A stretch of DNA of 64,000 nucleotides from Owenia fusiformis (taxonomy: Eukaryota > Annelida > Polychaeta > Sabellida > Oweniidae), in assembly GCA_903813345.2 (NCBI GenBank), contig CAIIXF020000012.1, positions 10,498,432 through 10,562,431 of the forward strand, given 5' to 3'. The notes beneath the pieces were generated by a model. The model searched no databases. It was not told where the DNA came from and saw only the letters and a program-made list of their open reading frames with translations. Both the position numbers and the translations under genes were made by a program. Positions 11,803 to 24,063 of the stretch are shown piece after piece (position 1 is the first letter of the stretch; each line of letters starts with the position of its first letter).

Positions 11803-13175
11803 TTGATGTGCATTGAATTAACCCTTTGGCGGGGAAGAATAGGTGCATTCAATAATCTTGGATTTAACCATGTCAACAAAATAGGAAACAGCCCTAGAGT
11901 GAACACATTATTTTCAAATTGGCTCATTATTAGTATGTTGCATATTTCCAGCAATTGTTGTAATCTTCCTCTTATAATCTTAATATGTAGCTTCTTTCAA
12001 CACTTGCTTTTAAATATGCATTTGGAAATACTATTTGCCATCTTTATAATTGCAAAAATGTTATCTTTTGTAACACCATTGATAGCACTCTGGGTTGTAC
12101 AATTACCTTCAAAACATCAAATTAATCCAAGGTCTATATGCATGTTTGTTTTCACAATGAGTTGTTTTCTATTAATACCAGGAAGTTCAATTTTTCTAAA
12201 TCTAGCATTTCATGAAGATGTGTTAAGACAACTTCTCCTATTAGCATTTGACATAAAACCAAATCCAGGCCCAAACAATTATACCGAAAATGTGAATATT
12301 CTGTTTACAAATATTAATAGTCTCTCAGCCGACAATGGAAACAGGTTTGAAAGTCTTAAGTTATTGGTTAAACAAGAAAATATTTCAATTGTGAGTCTGT
12401 GTGAAACTGGTAACAAATTAGATATATCAAAATATGATATAATAGGCTTTCATAAATTAGATCAGTCACTGTATGATTCTAAAGGTCGTGGCATTATTGT
12501 CTATATAAAGGACTCTTTGAAATTTAAAGTCAGAGATGATTTAAATGATCCAAATATCGAGTGCCGGTGGATTGAAGTCACTGTTGAAAATAAGTCCTTT
12601 TTGTATGGAACATTCTATCGGTCACCATCACAAAATGCCAGAAATCGCGACAACTATTTTAATTACCTTAACAATAATATAAATAAGGCGACTAAAGTTA
12701 AATCAGATGGGATATTCTGTACAGGTGATTTTAATGCTCGTAGTACCCACTGGTGGTAAAAAGACATAAATACCGCTGAAGGAACAAGGCTTTATGATAT
12801 TTCAGTCGAGAACTCTCTCTCACAATTAGTGAAAGAACCAACTAGATGTGTGAAAAATAGTCGTTCATGCTTGGACTTATTTTTCTGTGACTCTCCAGGA
12901 TATGTCTTGGAAACTTGTACTAAATCGCCTATAGGATCTGACCATTCTTGCATTTACAGCAAACTAAATCTCAAAACTGCAAACACTGATTCAAATACTG
13001 TTAGAACAACTTGGCAATATCAGGATTGCAATGTGTTTCATCTTAATAGAGCAATATCTCGGTATAACTTTGCTTTAACAGACATAGATAATATGACTGA
13101 GATTTTTACATCAACTGTTTTATCAATATTTAGTGATCATATTCCCAGGAAAATAAAAGTTTTAAAAAGCAAAGA
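11803..13175 (+). pseudogene. LINE endonuclease fragment with a 2A-like motif
   Basis: One reading frame from 11803 with a single internal TAA (12757-12759). It starts with a hydrophobic stretch, then a 2A-like FDIKPNPGP (about 12250-12276), then an APE-type endonuclease: FTNINSLSAD, SLCETG, GRGIIVYIK, GTFYRSPSQ, FCTGDFNARSTHWW, and after the stop SCLDLFF and GSDHS. This is the N-terminal half of a CR1/L2-type non-LTR retrotransposon. The protein decays after about 13175, with no RT domain following, so the 3' part is missing. The 2A consensus is D(V/I)ExNPGP; here Glu is replaced by Lys. Not functional because of the stop and the missing RT. Confidence 0.8.
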
Positions 13176-13200
13176 TAGGGCTTCCTCGTCGCCATCTTGA

Positions 13201-15271
13201 AATTGAGACCTTTTTGGGGAATCCCCGTGTACTAAATTTTAAGCAACCAGAATACCATAATATTGAACTGGAAGTAGTATAATCATAACTTGTATTGGAT
13301 TGTTGTATTAATAAAAGTTTATTTACAAGTATTTACCGCTGTCTGTTGTGTTTTTCGTCATTTATGGCTCGATCCGTGAGAAGTTTTCAACATCCGGGCA
13401 ATTTCGAAATGGCACAAACTTTATGGATTTGTACACCTCTATAAGGACGAAAGTCGCTAAATAAAGTATGTCTTATTATTCAATAATTGTGATTAATATG
13501 ATAAAGTATGACCTAAATTATATTCTATCTAAAAGGCAAGAGTCTACAATCCGTATAAAGCATCGAAATCATAGATTGAACTGAAAATGACGTCATCATT
13601 TCACTTCAACCCTAGATTTCTCGGTTATCATTAGCTTACGAACGCTGCCTTTTGAGTATAAGAAAGCTCAAGTGTCACTTTATCATAAATTATTAGAATG
13701 AATGCGATTTATTATAATTCCAGAAAGCGATTTTTACCCCTTTCAGCTATGGACATTTTTCTGAAGGAATTGTCCGTTGGCGGCCATATTAGAAATTATT
13801 TTGACCTACATTTTTGGACCACCTCGTTTATCAGGTAATTTCAGCGTCTATTTATGTTCTAATTTATTAATTCTGTATTTCTATATTTGTGCCATATCCA
13901 GATGAATAGAAAAGTCATATATTTATTGAATGTTCGATCTATTTTTCTTTAGAAATGTGATTTAGTTCGAGAAATATTTTCCGGGTAGAAAAGCCCGCGA
14001 AATTTAAAATTCGTTTCTATTTAATGCAATAGTTGACGGTTGTTTTGAACCAAATATGCTAAATCTACGTATGTATGTTAATTCATTCCCATTATAAAAA
14101 GCAAAAAACGAGTATACATCATCAGATGAGGCTCTATCCACGAAATATCAAAGTCTTTTCGTTCAGTGTATATTTAAATTCCCGGGGAGATAAAATGTTT
14201 CATCTTGTTATTTCAGATTGATTCCTTATAATTTGATTATCAACAACCTCCATTGATTCCATCCACTTGTGAGTACATTTACCTTATTATTAGGATCAAC
14301 TAGTGTATGGTAACACCAATAAAATGGCTAACTTTTATTATACATGGAACATGTAGCATATTATATAACCCAAACATTTGCAGTAGCTCATGTCATTTCA
14401 TTATTTGGTCTCACATTACACTGTTACAACATATTGTGGTTGACAAGTATAGTTGTATAAACAGAAAATTCATTGTTGTGGTGTGGCAATCAATCATATC
14501 TTTGCAAGTGAAATATAGACATGATAGATCACATTGTACTGAATCATATCCTTTGCCAATTATTCTCCATTATCCATTTATCTCCATAATTGTTAGCATT
14601 TTAATTCAAATACATCTTGCTGAATTCTTATTTCAGTAAGTTCCTGTATCTGCTGTTTTGGTGTTCCTGTTCTGTTCTGGTTCTGTTCCTGTTTTGACCC
14701 TGTTGTCCTTTTGTGAGTATACTACGTTACAATGTAATTACTTACCATATAGAAGCTGAACTTGTTGACTGTTGTGTTTATTTATATAGATTCTAATTAT
14801 TATGTAAATGTAGTAAATTGTTGATTTTATGAAAAAGTTATATTTTACTAGAAGGTGAAAAATCATCATTTTGGGATTGAAAATTCCTAAAATGCTGACT
14901 GGTCATGTTGGTTAAAAACTGTTTAAACTGTGTCTATAGGTATTTTGAAATTAAGTGGAATAATCCCATTCTATTAAATGTTTATTAATTCAGACAAAAA
15001 TTCCATGATGCAAAACATTAATTTTACCACTGCATATAACACAATCTTGCATTATATCTAACTGTAGTTACTACTGTACTGTCAATTAACTTTACTAAAA
15101 TGTGCAGTACAATCAACAAATATGAACACATCAAATCAACTTAAATTATAGCCTATATGTATTTTCCATGTTTTACATCTTATACTTTTTGTGATCTTGT
15201 GTTTCAGTGAGTGACTGTTCCTGTTAAAGAGTTTCGTCTCCTGATTTGTTTGAGTAAGTTTCTACGCTACT
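13201..15271. other. AT-rich spacer, no clear gene
   Basis: No conserved reading frame is seen. At 14640-14715 there is a run of GTTCCTGTT/CTGTTCTG-like direct repeats. The end of this stretch may be untranslated leader or intron of the decayed gene at 15272-17160. Confidence 0.35.
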
Positions 15272-15592
15272 ATGGATCATCCTGATTTTTTAAGTCCACG
15301 CCAATTTGGACTGGAAGATAGCGATAGCGAATCAATGGACAATATCTCCACATTTTATAATACATATAATTGTTTCACATGCAGAATTTCCGAAAGTGAC
15401 CAAATCTTATCAAGTCTTTGCAATTTAATTTCAGAAAGTCAAACTTGTTTCTATTTTCATGTCCAGGGTAGAGAGTTTATAATTTGTCCCAAGTGTTGTC
15501 ATGTGTTTCATTTACTTTGCTGTATTAACTTCATTCCAGAATCAGATCGTAATGTTAATTTCTTCAGATTTCATGGTTTCACTTGCTGCTAA
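15272..15592 (+). pseudogene. Cys/His-rich (PHD-like) N-terminal piece of a repeat-associated protein
   Basis: A 106-codon frame starts with an acidic segment and has paired cysteines CFTCRI, SLCNL, ICPKCCHVFHLLCC and FTCC at the end. The C-x2-C ... H-x2-CC spacing recalls a PHD/RING-like zinc finger. The coiled-coil piece 635 bp downstream commonly goes with such a finger in a family that is highly repeated in bivalve and amphioxus genomes (recollection, not verified). It may be an exon, but no donor site was identified before the stop. Confidence 0.4.
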
Positions 15593-15736
15593 TTTAGATG
15601 TAATTGAACCAGCTAATGAAGAAATAAAATGAAATGAATAATGCATGAAAGAATAGTACACCATTTTAAAGTTATTTTGATTCCTACCATATTAAGTATT
15701 TTTGTATTTTATATTTTAATAACTAGCATCCAAGCA

Positions 15737-15806
15737 CACACCGTAATAGCCGGAAAACTGTAAAGTCAGATATCTGACTTTACCATTGTCAGGCTATTCC
15801 GGTGTG
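15737..15806. repeat. Strong 70-bp hairpin with a perfect central palindrome
   Basis: The outer arms CACACCGTAATAGCC (15737-15751) and GGCTATTCCGGTGTG (15792-15806) pair with one mismatch. The centre, 15761-15782, is a perfect 22-bp palindrome around AGATATCT. It might be a transposon end, a cruciform-forming site or a transcript hairpin. No terminator function is implied in a eukaryote. Confidence 0.7.
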
Positions 15807-16227
15807 AAGCAAATGTTTTTGAGAAATACAAGTGAGTGTATTAGCATAATGGTTTGAGTTAATTTAGAATACATGTATGTTCATTTATTGATTTTTTGAA
15901 AGTTAAAGTTAAAGTCCAACTTTGTTTTATTCTGGTTGAATTTAAGATGTTGAGCATTCCAGTATTTGTAATTCTATGAATTATTTTCCTTTCAGGATTT
16001 CTTGCTGTTTTTGCTGTTTTTCTCCGTTGGCCATTTTGTAGTTCAAGGTAAGAAGACTTATCTGTATTATAGCTTTGAAACAGACTAGAAATAACAAATA
16101 AATATCTAAGCAAAATGTTAAGTAAGATATTATACAATTTTAAGGTTAAAATAGAAAAATAATTTCCATTAAAATAAACATCCTTGCTGTATTAGTCTAG
16201 TAAGAAATGTAAAACTTCTCCCTTTAG

Positions 16228-17160
16228 ATGACTGCAACTGTTAGGGACATTTGTCATATCTATGATCAATTAAAAATCATAACAACATCTGAAAACATTT
16301 CTGAAAAATTGTTCAATGAAATAAATGAAAAATTTCCAAACTCAATAGATGAACAAATATCAAAAAAATCATTATATAACAAATGCAATAGCATCAGTGT
16401 TCAAAGAAAAAAGATGATGAAAACTAAAAACATTAAGAACGTGGAATCATTTCTTGACTCTCCATTTGAAGTAAAGCCAAAGCCAGAAAACCCAATCCTT
16501 CTGAAACGTTAACTAAATGAATTGATTGATGAAAATACAGAGGTTCTTTCCCAAAATGCTGAACTTCAAGAAACCGTCTCGTCTCAAATATATGACAACA
16601 CAAAGCTAAAGGCAAAACTTGATAGACAAACTAATACTTTAGTTGACATTGAAAGTAAATTAAAAGCAATGACAATTTCCGCAAAAAAATGTAATTGTCA
16701 AAGTGTTAGAAGAAACATGAATAAAAAAATCAAACGAAGGGATGCAAAAATTGAAGAGAATCAAAAAAGAATTGTTGAATTAGAAAATAATGTGACCTCT
16801 AGAGAATTATTCACTGTTGGATGCAATGATGAAGTCAAAGCCATGAAAACGCAAAGAAAGCGATTAAAACGTAGATTAGCACAAATCAAACGTAGGAATG
16901 AAACAAAACTAAATAGGCAGAAGGTAACAAACATGTCCCTTAAGAAGGAGAATGATTTATTAAAAACAGAGAGAGAACTTTTAGTAGATATGTTGGCAGA
17001 TTCAGATACCGTGAAAACGTTTGAAGGGGGGAAATATATAAATGAAATTAGGCAAACAGCTATGCAATTGATGACTGAATGCAATGTAAGTTTGAACAAA
17101 GTTACACCTGTTATCAATACAGTATTGAAAAATATCTGTGGTCAAACTGTGGACACCCGA
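16228..17160 (+). pseudogene. Coiled-coil protein remnant (repeat-associated family)
   Basis: A single frame from ATG 16228, directly after a CCCTTTAG acceptor-like site, runs to about 17160 with one in-frame TAA at 16510-16512. Most of it is Lys/Glu-rich coiled coil (16520-16990). It ends with FEGGKYINEIRQTA and VTPVINTVLKNICG, the most conserved part of a multicopy invertebrate protein family I cannot name. After about 17160 the similarity stops and the sequence decays. The stop, missing C-terminus and isolated position indicate a dead or truncated copy. Confidence 0.5.
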
Positions 17161-17223
17161 AGTATCATATTTTTTAACATCCGTTTATACAAGGACGTCC
17201 TTGGTTTATACAACTTGCTGTGA

Positions 17224-17678
17224 GTTGGATAGATTTTTCCTGAGGGAGTTGTCTAATACTTGCCCCTACCTGCCAGCTCAGTTTACCCAGAGACAAGTTT
17301 TTATATCATGTCTCTGATTTACTTGAAGAGGGGGAACGTTTGCCAAGTGGAGCTCACAAATATTGCTAAAAGTTCTCAGAGTCAGAATGGTGAATTCGAA
17401 AAAGTGCATGATTTTGAAAGAATTTCCAGTCAGGAGCTTCCGCTCTTTTAACAAGATATTAAGATATGCGCCTAAGACTATACTATGAGCTAAACGTGAC
17501 TCTATTGAATGCCCATGGTAAATCCCAAAAATTACCTTTATCAGAAAAAGTTAAATAGTAGACATAAAGCATACTATTGTAATTAAACTGGATGTCAAAG
17601 AGACATGGAGCACGTAGCAATGTTATGCATTCGACCTTGTGTTCTCTTGAAGTAAACACAACTTAACTGTATTCCACA
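17224..17678. other. Upstream region of copy B
   Basis: A weak open stretch at 17260-17451 looks random. The last about 90 bp (from 17590) resemble the upstream regions of the other copies only loosely: AGCACGTAGCA, CGACCTTGTGT, then AACTTAACTGTATTCCACA before ATG. Promoter activity is inferred from position only. Confidence 0.35.
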
Positions 17679-20600
17679 ATGTCGACTGAAATAAAAAGGA
17701 TGCCGGTATTTATGTTTCTCCAGCTATTAATCTACCGACGCTGGATCAGCTAAAGACTATATCTAAAGACCTGGGATTTCAGCTTACAGATGAGAAGCTG
17801 CTGCAATACAAAGGTAAGCTCTATCTCACAACGTTTTTTGCTTGGAGCAAATGTTGTGCTACCTTGCAAGAGTCACGTTTTGACGTAATTTGCATGGGGT
17901 AATTCCCGGAGGTAAAGCTCGGGCGGTAAAGTGGCTGTCACATTAGCCGTGTGATTAATGTTTCAATTGATTAATAAATTAATTATTTTTTTTGTATTTG
18001 GTGTGATCGGGGATATCTTGCTGTAGCCTAAAAGTATTTGTTTTGTCAACTGTGTATCGTAAAATCCCGATAATTTGACAGCTCCATGTTATAAAGAGGA
18101 CGTCCTTTTCATGTCGTTATAAATTTTTTCACATGCAAAAATTCACGTCAATGTTAAAGTTTACAAAATATTTCTAGAACATATGAAAGGTGCTCAGAAG
18201 GCATACCAGAGAGTCAGTGAGCTTGTGGAACCAACACTTGAAGTTAAATACCCAAGAACACCCGGCCATCGCCCTAAAAATGATAAGAATGATAATCCGA
18301 ACAATGCATGGTAAGATTTTTGAGAACCCAGTTGCGTGGTAAGATAACGTTTTTTTCAATGCGAGATTAATATGAGTATCCATTGAAAGATGGCAGTAAC
18401 ATATTATCCGGGCCTGAATTTGGGGTGAATAAACATCAACAAATGATACAGTAAAACCTGTATGTCCAAACACTTTTCTTATCCAAACGCCGTCTTGTAG
18501 ACACTCTTGTAGTCCCCTATTATTTTTTCACATATTACGAGAACGAAGACATGCTCTTCTTAACACTTATGGCCGGTGCCAGTGGAGTTCGGATTGGGAC
18601 AGGTTTTATTGTATTTTAATTCGTCACTGGTGTGAACAATTACATGTACACCTGTTAGACACATTTGCATACTCAGTCATTTGAATGTAATCAACAGTAG
18701 AATAATCTACAAGTGTATTGTTGATTTAATGGTGTTATATTTTAGGAATGAAAATCCCGTATCACCAGAAATTTTGTAGGGCCTCAAAACATGGCCTTTT
18801 TAATAGACCCTAAATTTTCAAAATTTGGGGCCAATTTTGGGTTTTAAAGGCCCAACATTTTTGTACTGACCCCCCTTGTTATAGCTTCTGGATCCGCCAC
18901 TGAAACTACGCGTAACAGTTGAACGCGCGGGGTAAGGTACAACACGAGAGTGATGAAACTAAGAGCTTTTCAGAAAGATCTGGTCTAGTTTCTAGATATT
19001 TTATATGTAAATGTTTCACCTACATAAACTCCGAAAGTAGTATATACGATATAACGCTCGGTAACGGTAACAAGGAATTTGAATTTACATACCGTATTGA
19101 TTAAAACTGCCGCTAATGTTTCGTATACAATATTGACAATCAGTTGTCTGTTTACTTTTGTGAACGAATGAAATAACTCCGAGTATCAAAATAAAAAAAT
19201 CTGTTAGAATCAAAACATAACCAGGATGATCCGAAAGGGGACTTTCGGATTATTTGAAGGGTGTTTTTATAAGTATTCATTGAGCAACCCTCGTATGTCT
19301 TTTGTTATGAAACGATTCGCAATTGATGATTGATATAATTTGGTGTTTGTAGGGCGTGGAGAACTGATATACAAGGCGCAAAGGAGGGCAAGTTGTACGG
19401 TCGTACGGTTGCCATAAAGGACAGCATCGCAGTGGCAGGAGTCCCTATGTCAAACGGTGGTAAAATATTCCAAGGCTATGTTCCTGAATTTGACGCAACT
19501 TGTGTCACTAGAGTGCTGGATGCAGGTTAACACAAATTTTACTTTTTAACCCTAAACCTTGAAATCAAATATTCACCAGTATAGCAACAGACGTGTAGCA
19601 TTTCAATGTGTAGAATCAAGTCAATTTGCAGATTTTTATAGTTTTGCATCCTGACGAAAATCTAACGAGAGCGATACAAAATTTACAAAAACATGATCGT
19701 GTTGCCCTCATTTTAATGTGGACATGGGTGTATGAACTGGTGAAATAAATTGGCTCTCCACATAGAATGTAGTTTAGTCTAAAAGTTTACTTGTAACGTG
19801 AACTGAAAAATAACTTTCCGTTTGCGCTCAGTTTGTCAACTAAGGCCACAGTCACATACATTTCACTATTAAAGTACATCTCACACTCAGTCGTCCATTT
19901 TTTCACTGTGCTCCGACCTACAGGGGCCGAATGAACGAAGATGGATCAAATTGCAATATCCTTATGTTGTGGTATCCTCCCAATGATCTACAACCAGTTC
20001 CTCTGCTTTATAAAGCATGTTAATAAAAGTTGATATTTTAAAACATCCACACATGTGCGTTCTCAATTTTATACAAGGTGGTAGAATTACAGGCAAGAGT
20101 CAGTGCGAGGATATGACATTTTCTGCCAATAGTTTCACTTCTCCTTTTCCTGTCACCAACCCGGCTGATCCTACACGATCCTCTGGAGGTTCTTGTTCAG
20201 GTTCAGGAGCCTTGGTGAGTTGAATATATTTCTATTCACAATATATAATGACAATTACAAATGGACCTGGAAAAGAGTTTATTTTGTTTTCAAAAATAAT
20301 GTTCGAACAGCTAATAGATGATTCTACTTCAGTCATACTTTTTTTATTTTCATTGACATACTTTTATGTTAAGGTACAGCTGGAAAGTAACATTTTGGTA
20401 AAAAATTGCTATACCAGCACATGTTATTTTCTGGTACAAAATAATGTATGAAGACAAGTGTCAATTGCCTTGCTTTTTTCAGGAAAGTATCATTACATTG
20501 TCTTCTTTAAGAATATCTAGTAGGAGTTCAATGGGAACTCCAGGAAATTCTGATATTTCACACTTTCATATTTTCCAAATTTTCTTTCAAAGTTTCCAGA

Positions 20601-23503
20601 CAACACAAGAGCTTCCATTGACCTGTTTCCAGGTTTACTAAAAGTAGACAGTGTAATGATACTTTCCTGAAAAAAGCAAGGAAATACACACATGCCTTCA
20701 TATTTAATTTTGTACCAGAAAATAACATGTGCAGGATAGCAATTTTTTACCAAAATGTTACTTTCCAGCTGAACCTTAACGTTAATATTTTCAGCTTGCC
20801 AATGGGCAAGTAGATCTAGCAGTAGGTGCTGACACAGCAGGGTCGATTAGAGTACCAGCGAGCTGGTGTGGTATTGTCGGTTTCAAACCTACCTATGGAC
20901 TTGTACCATGCAGCGGTGCATGCTTCTTGGATCCTACACTCGATCACATTGGGCCAATGGCTCGCACGGTGGACGATTGTGCCCTGTTACTAGAGGTGTT
21001 GGTCGGGTATGATGGGTTTGATTCAACGACGCTATCAGATCGACCAGTTCAAGAATATTCGAGGCTTGTGAGTAAAGCAGCTTGCAAAAAGTTCAATCGT
21101 AAGTTAATTTTCTCACAGAGACATCTATCTCAAAGAAAAGTAACCATTTACATGATGGATGGGCATAGAATGCTGGCCAATATCTTCCTAAATTTTCTGT
21201 TATGGATAAACGATGAGTACTGGGATTTAGGTGGTTTATTAGCCGAGGGGTTTTGCCCGAGGCTACTAGTTCTTCTAAGACCCAGTGCGACTGACTCTTA
21301 TGAAAGGTAAATGGCCCATGATCCATTTTTTGTAATGAATATAAGGTGTGTTGAGAAGTTAGTGGGTGTAATTAGTTCAGCTTCAGTGCACTGCATGTAA
21401 CAGGTCAGGAACAGTCTAAAATTTGATTTCTTTTTGTGTTTACTACTATTCAACTATTGAATGAGTGAATAGTGTGTAATTGGTTCAGCTTTAGTACACT
21501 GCATGTGCCAGCCAATCGTTTTTTGTCCCACACTGGTTTCGGATAGCTTGCCAAGTGTCAATTCCTTAAAAATCTATAGAAAAATGCACCCTTCTTTGTT
21601 ACAACTGTAAATAAAATGAAATCCAACAGTAAAAAAGGAATTGATTGTGTCAGTTCACTGATTGGAGCCTGAACGTTTTATTTTGCTATTCCTAACCAAT
21701 CTTACCCCCTTTTCTTGCACAGGTGACGAAGGGTGTTGCCGGTTTAAAGGTTGGCTTTCTCAAAGAAGGGTTTGAAGGTTGCGAGTCTGACGTAGAACAG
21801 GTTGTCAAGACAACAGCTGATATGCTCCGCAACGCTGGTGCAACTGTTGAAGATATCTCCCTACCGATGCACAAAGACGGTAAAGATCTACTCGTGTTTC
21901 CCAATTGCAACAAACATACTTTTTTGTCAAACATCTTATATTTTTGTTGTGTCAAGAGTGAATGTGTGACACTTCTGTTATCAGTCAAAACAGTAGTTAA
22001 GAGGAACCGTGCTGTGTACTCTCCCCTCTAAAAATTTGGCAACCAAAATGTATTCCTCTTTACCACGCGTTTACGCCAGTATTATTAATTTTAAATCGAT
22101 CTTTTAGTAAATGTTATTCTCTCTGCCAAACGCTACAGTGTATATTTTATGAAAACAGCAGACACCCGTATAAGATCAAGTAAAATTGCATTCATTTTAT
22201 AGTTGATTCAGTAGTAGTCATTGTTAAACCACCTGTCGAACCCTCTGGTAGTTCACTGGAATCACGAACAATTTTGAAAAATAGGAAATATTTTTTTTCT
22301 GTTTTAGCGATGCCTTTGTTTCATGCTCTGACTGAAGGGATTTATATCCAGTCGTTTTATGGTAAAATATTACACTTTACACTATGATATCTTTTACAAA
22401 ATAGACTTTTTATTAGCATACGCAGTATGGTATCAATTTGGCGAAGTCTTTCAATAGGAATGAATCCACCACATATCTGTTACACCGCAGTATATTCCCA
22501 TGGGCGTCTAGCGGTATGATTTTATAGCATATTATATAAAAACGTATGGAATAAATTGGACTGAATTGAAATATAATTAGGACGCCCTTGTTTTAGGAGG
22601 AAGTATGGGAAAGAGTTTTTACCCCAACTCAATCACTGACCACTACCGAAAAGCAATTAAAACAAGGCCATTTGACTTACCAATAACTCGGCAGGCAAAT
22701 GCGCTTTGGGGTGAATTCACGAAGCGATTTTACGATGGCAAGTTTTATGGAAAAGCCCAAAATCTTTGCAAGGCTCTTACGGATGAATATAACAGAGCTT
22801 TGGAGAAGGTTGATGTTTTGATCATGCCAACTTGCCATTACAAAGCGCCGAAGCTACCAGCAGTATCCCTGGATGATGTAAATGGTGCGTAGAGTCAAAG
22901 GATTCACAAAATAAATTTTCAGCTAGTTACTTATTGTATTAATCCATATCATATGCGTAACATAATTTGTTTTTGGTACCCTTGGGATTCGTTTGACGTC
23001 ACTTCCTGGAGAGTGAGGTTTAACTATGTCCAAGGTTTAACTACGTTAGTTAGTACAGTAATTAGGTTTTGCGCTCAGGCTACTTTTTGGGTTTTAAAAT
23101 TTAGTTTAAAATAAATTCACGATTTTTCGAACAAGAAGTTCTTAAAAAACACTTTTTGAATTTTTTGAAAGTTTCACATATCACATTTTCGTACTGTAAC
23201 ATTGGGTAAGGCTACAATATAAGCCAAAGTGATTTAAACTTTATATGGGGCCTTTAAGGTCAGGAAAAATAGAAATTGCTATTCTTTGTGTTTGTGCTAT
23301 GTTTTTTAGAGTTGCTGACAGAAGCATTCAGTATGGTAAGGAACACAGTTGCTTCAAATTGCACTGGTCATCCCTCGATCTCGGTGAATGTCGGCTTCTC
23401 AGAGGGTCTACCAGTTGGGGCCTTGATTACGGGACGACGTCATGAAGACGCCACTGTCCTGCGAGTAGCCAAGACTTTGGAGAGTGGACCTAGACCGTTA
23501 TAG
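17679..23503 (+). CDS. Amidase-signature hydrolase, copy B (nine exons; frameshift in exon 1)
   Basis: Exons: 17679-17813, 18178-18310, 19353-19525, 20078-20214, 20795-21067, 21723-21879, 22308-22361, 22597-22884 and 23310-23503 (TAG). Exon 1 lost one A after codon 4 compared with copies C and E (GAAAT instead of GAAAAT), so the normal ATG frame reaches TAA within the exon and no alternative in-frame Met is seen. All later exons are open and correctly spliced. The Lys motif is [11 protein letters not shown]. The cis-Ser loop reads GGSCSG, with the second Ser changed to Cys. The nucleophile loop is [12 protein letters not shown]. Exon 2 has two extra codons and exon 8 one. Either a very young pseudogene, a sequencing error, or a gene with another first exon. 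AATAAA lies about 100 bp past the stop. Confidence 0.8.
20369..20779. mobile_element. TTAA-flanked foldback MITE in intron 4 of copy B
   Basis: Arms of about 140 bp start TTAAGGTACAGCTGGAAAG (20369) and end CTTTCCAGCTGAACCTTAA (20779). They share GTAACATTTTGGTAAAAAATT and CTTTCCTGAAAAAAGCAAGG-type blocks in inverted order. The right TTAA lies only 15 bp before exon 5, so the element has pushed into the branch-point/pyrimidine region of the intron. The remaining acceptor is GTTAATATTTTCAG. Confidence 0.75.
21150..21625 (+). repeat. Dispersed repeat in intron 5 of copy B
   Basis: Its reverse complement occurs at 42720-43155, downstream of copy D. Shared blocks include GAGTACTG, GAGGCTA, GGTAAATGGCCC, TTCAGCTTCAGTG, CAACTATTGAA, GATAGCTTGCCA and TGTCAATTCCTT. 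Element type unknown; no coding. Confidence 0.65.
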
Positions 23504-23974
23504 ACTCGCTGAAGTTGCCAGTGACAACGTTGGACTGATTTTTACTTTACGCATGCGCTTAGCCATGTATGAGATGACTGCCTCACTAGAATTTTACAGA
23601 AATAAATGTTATCAGATGTACTAAACACAAACAGATAATAATAAAGGCCCCATGTCGATTTTGAAAAGATAGTTTTCTGTGGATTCTGAAGGAGTTATTT
23701 TTTATAAAATAACATTTATTTTCTTTTAAAATTAACTTACAATTATACATTAACATCAATCATACAAAATAAACATACATGTCTACAAATTTAATATTAA
23801 ATCTGAAGGAGTTATGTATTCCTGGAAAACGAAAAATGTTGTTAATTGAATGTGTTTAGTTTATTCTTCCTGGCCAGTCCATGAAACAACGTTTTAAAAA
23901 TATCCATTCATTAAATCTAAGAGAGCATTGCAATCAATGGTGAATTGGAAAATATTCCATATTTATGAGTAACG
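23504..23974. other. Intergenic spacer B-C
   Basis: Only 560 bp separate the stop of B from the ATG of C. The first part is the likely 3' UTR of B, with AATAAA at about 23601. No gene is seen. Confidence 0.6.
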
Positions 23975-24063
23975 GTGTATAATGACGTAGCTCCCGACCT
24001 TGATGTGTCTCCTTAACGGTATTCTCTATAAGCACTACTCGCCTACTTTAACTTAATTCCACC
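23975..24063 (+). promoter_or_regulatory. Putative promoter/leader of copy C
   Basis: Shares ATGACGTAGCTCCCGACCTTG-like sequence with the upstream blocks of D (30942), E (54213) and the orphan copy (44501), and ends in TTCCACC before ATG (good Kozak context). Conservation across paralogues that otherwise differ in their flanks suggests a core promoter or leader, but it could also simply mark the duplicated unit. Confidence 0.45.

Noticed and set aside
16761-17117. 118-codon minus-strand ORF
   Set aside because: It is the antisense shadow of the Lys/Glu-rich coiled-coil frame on the plus strand.
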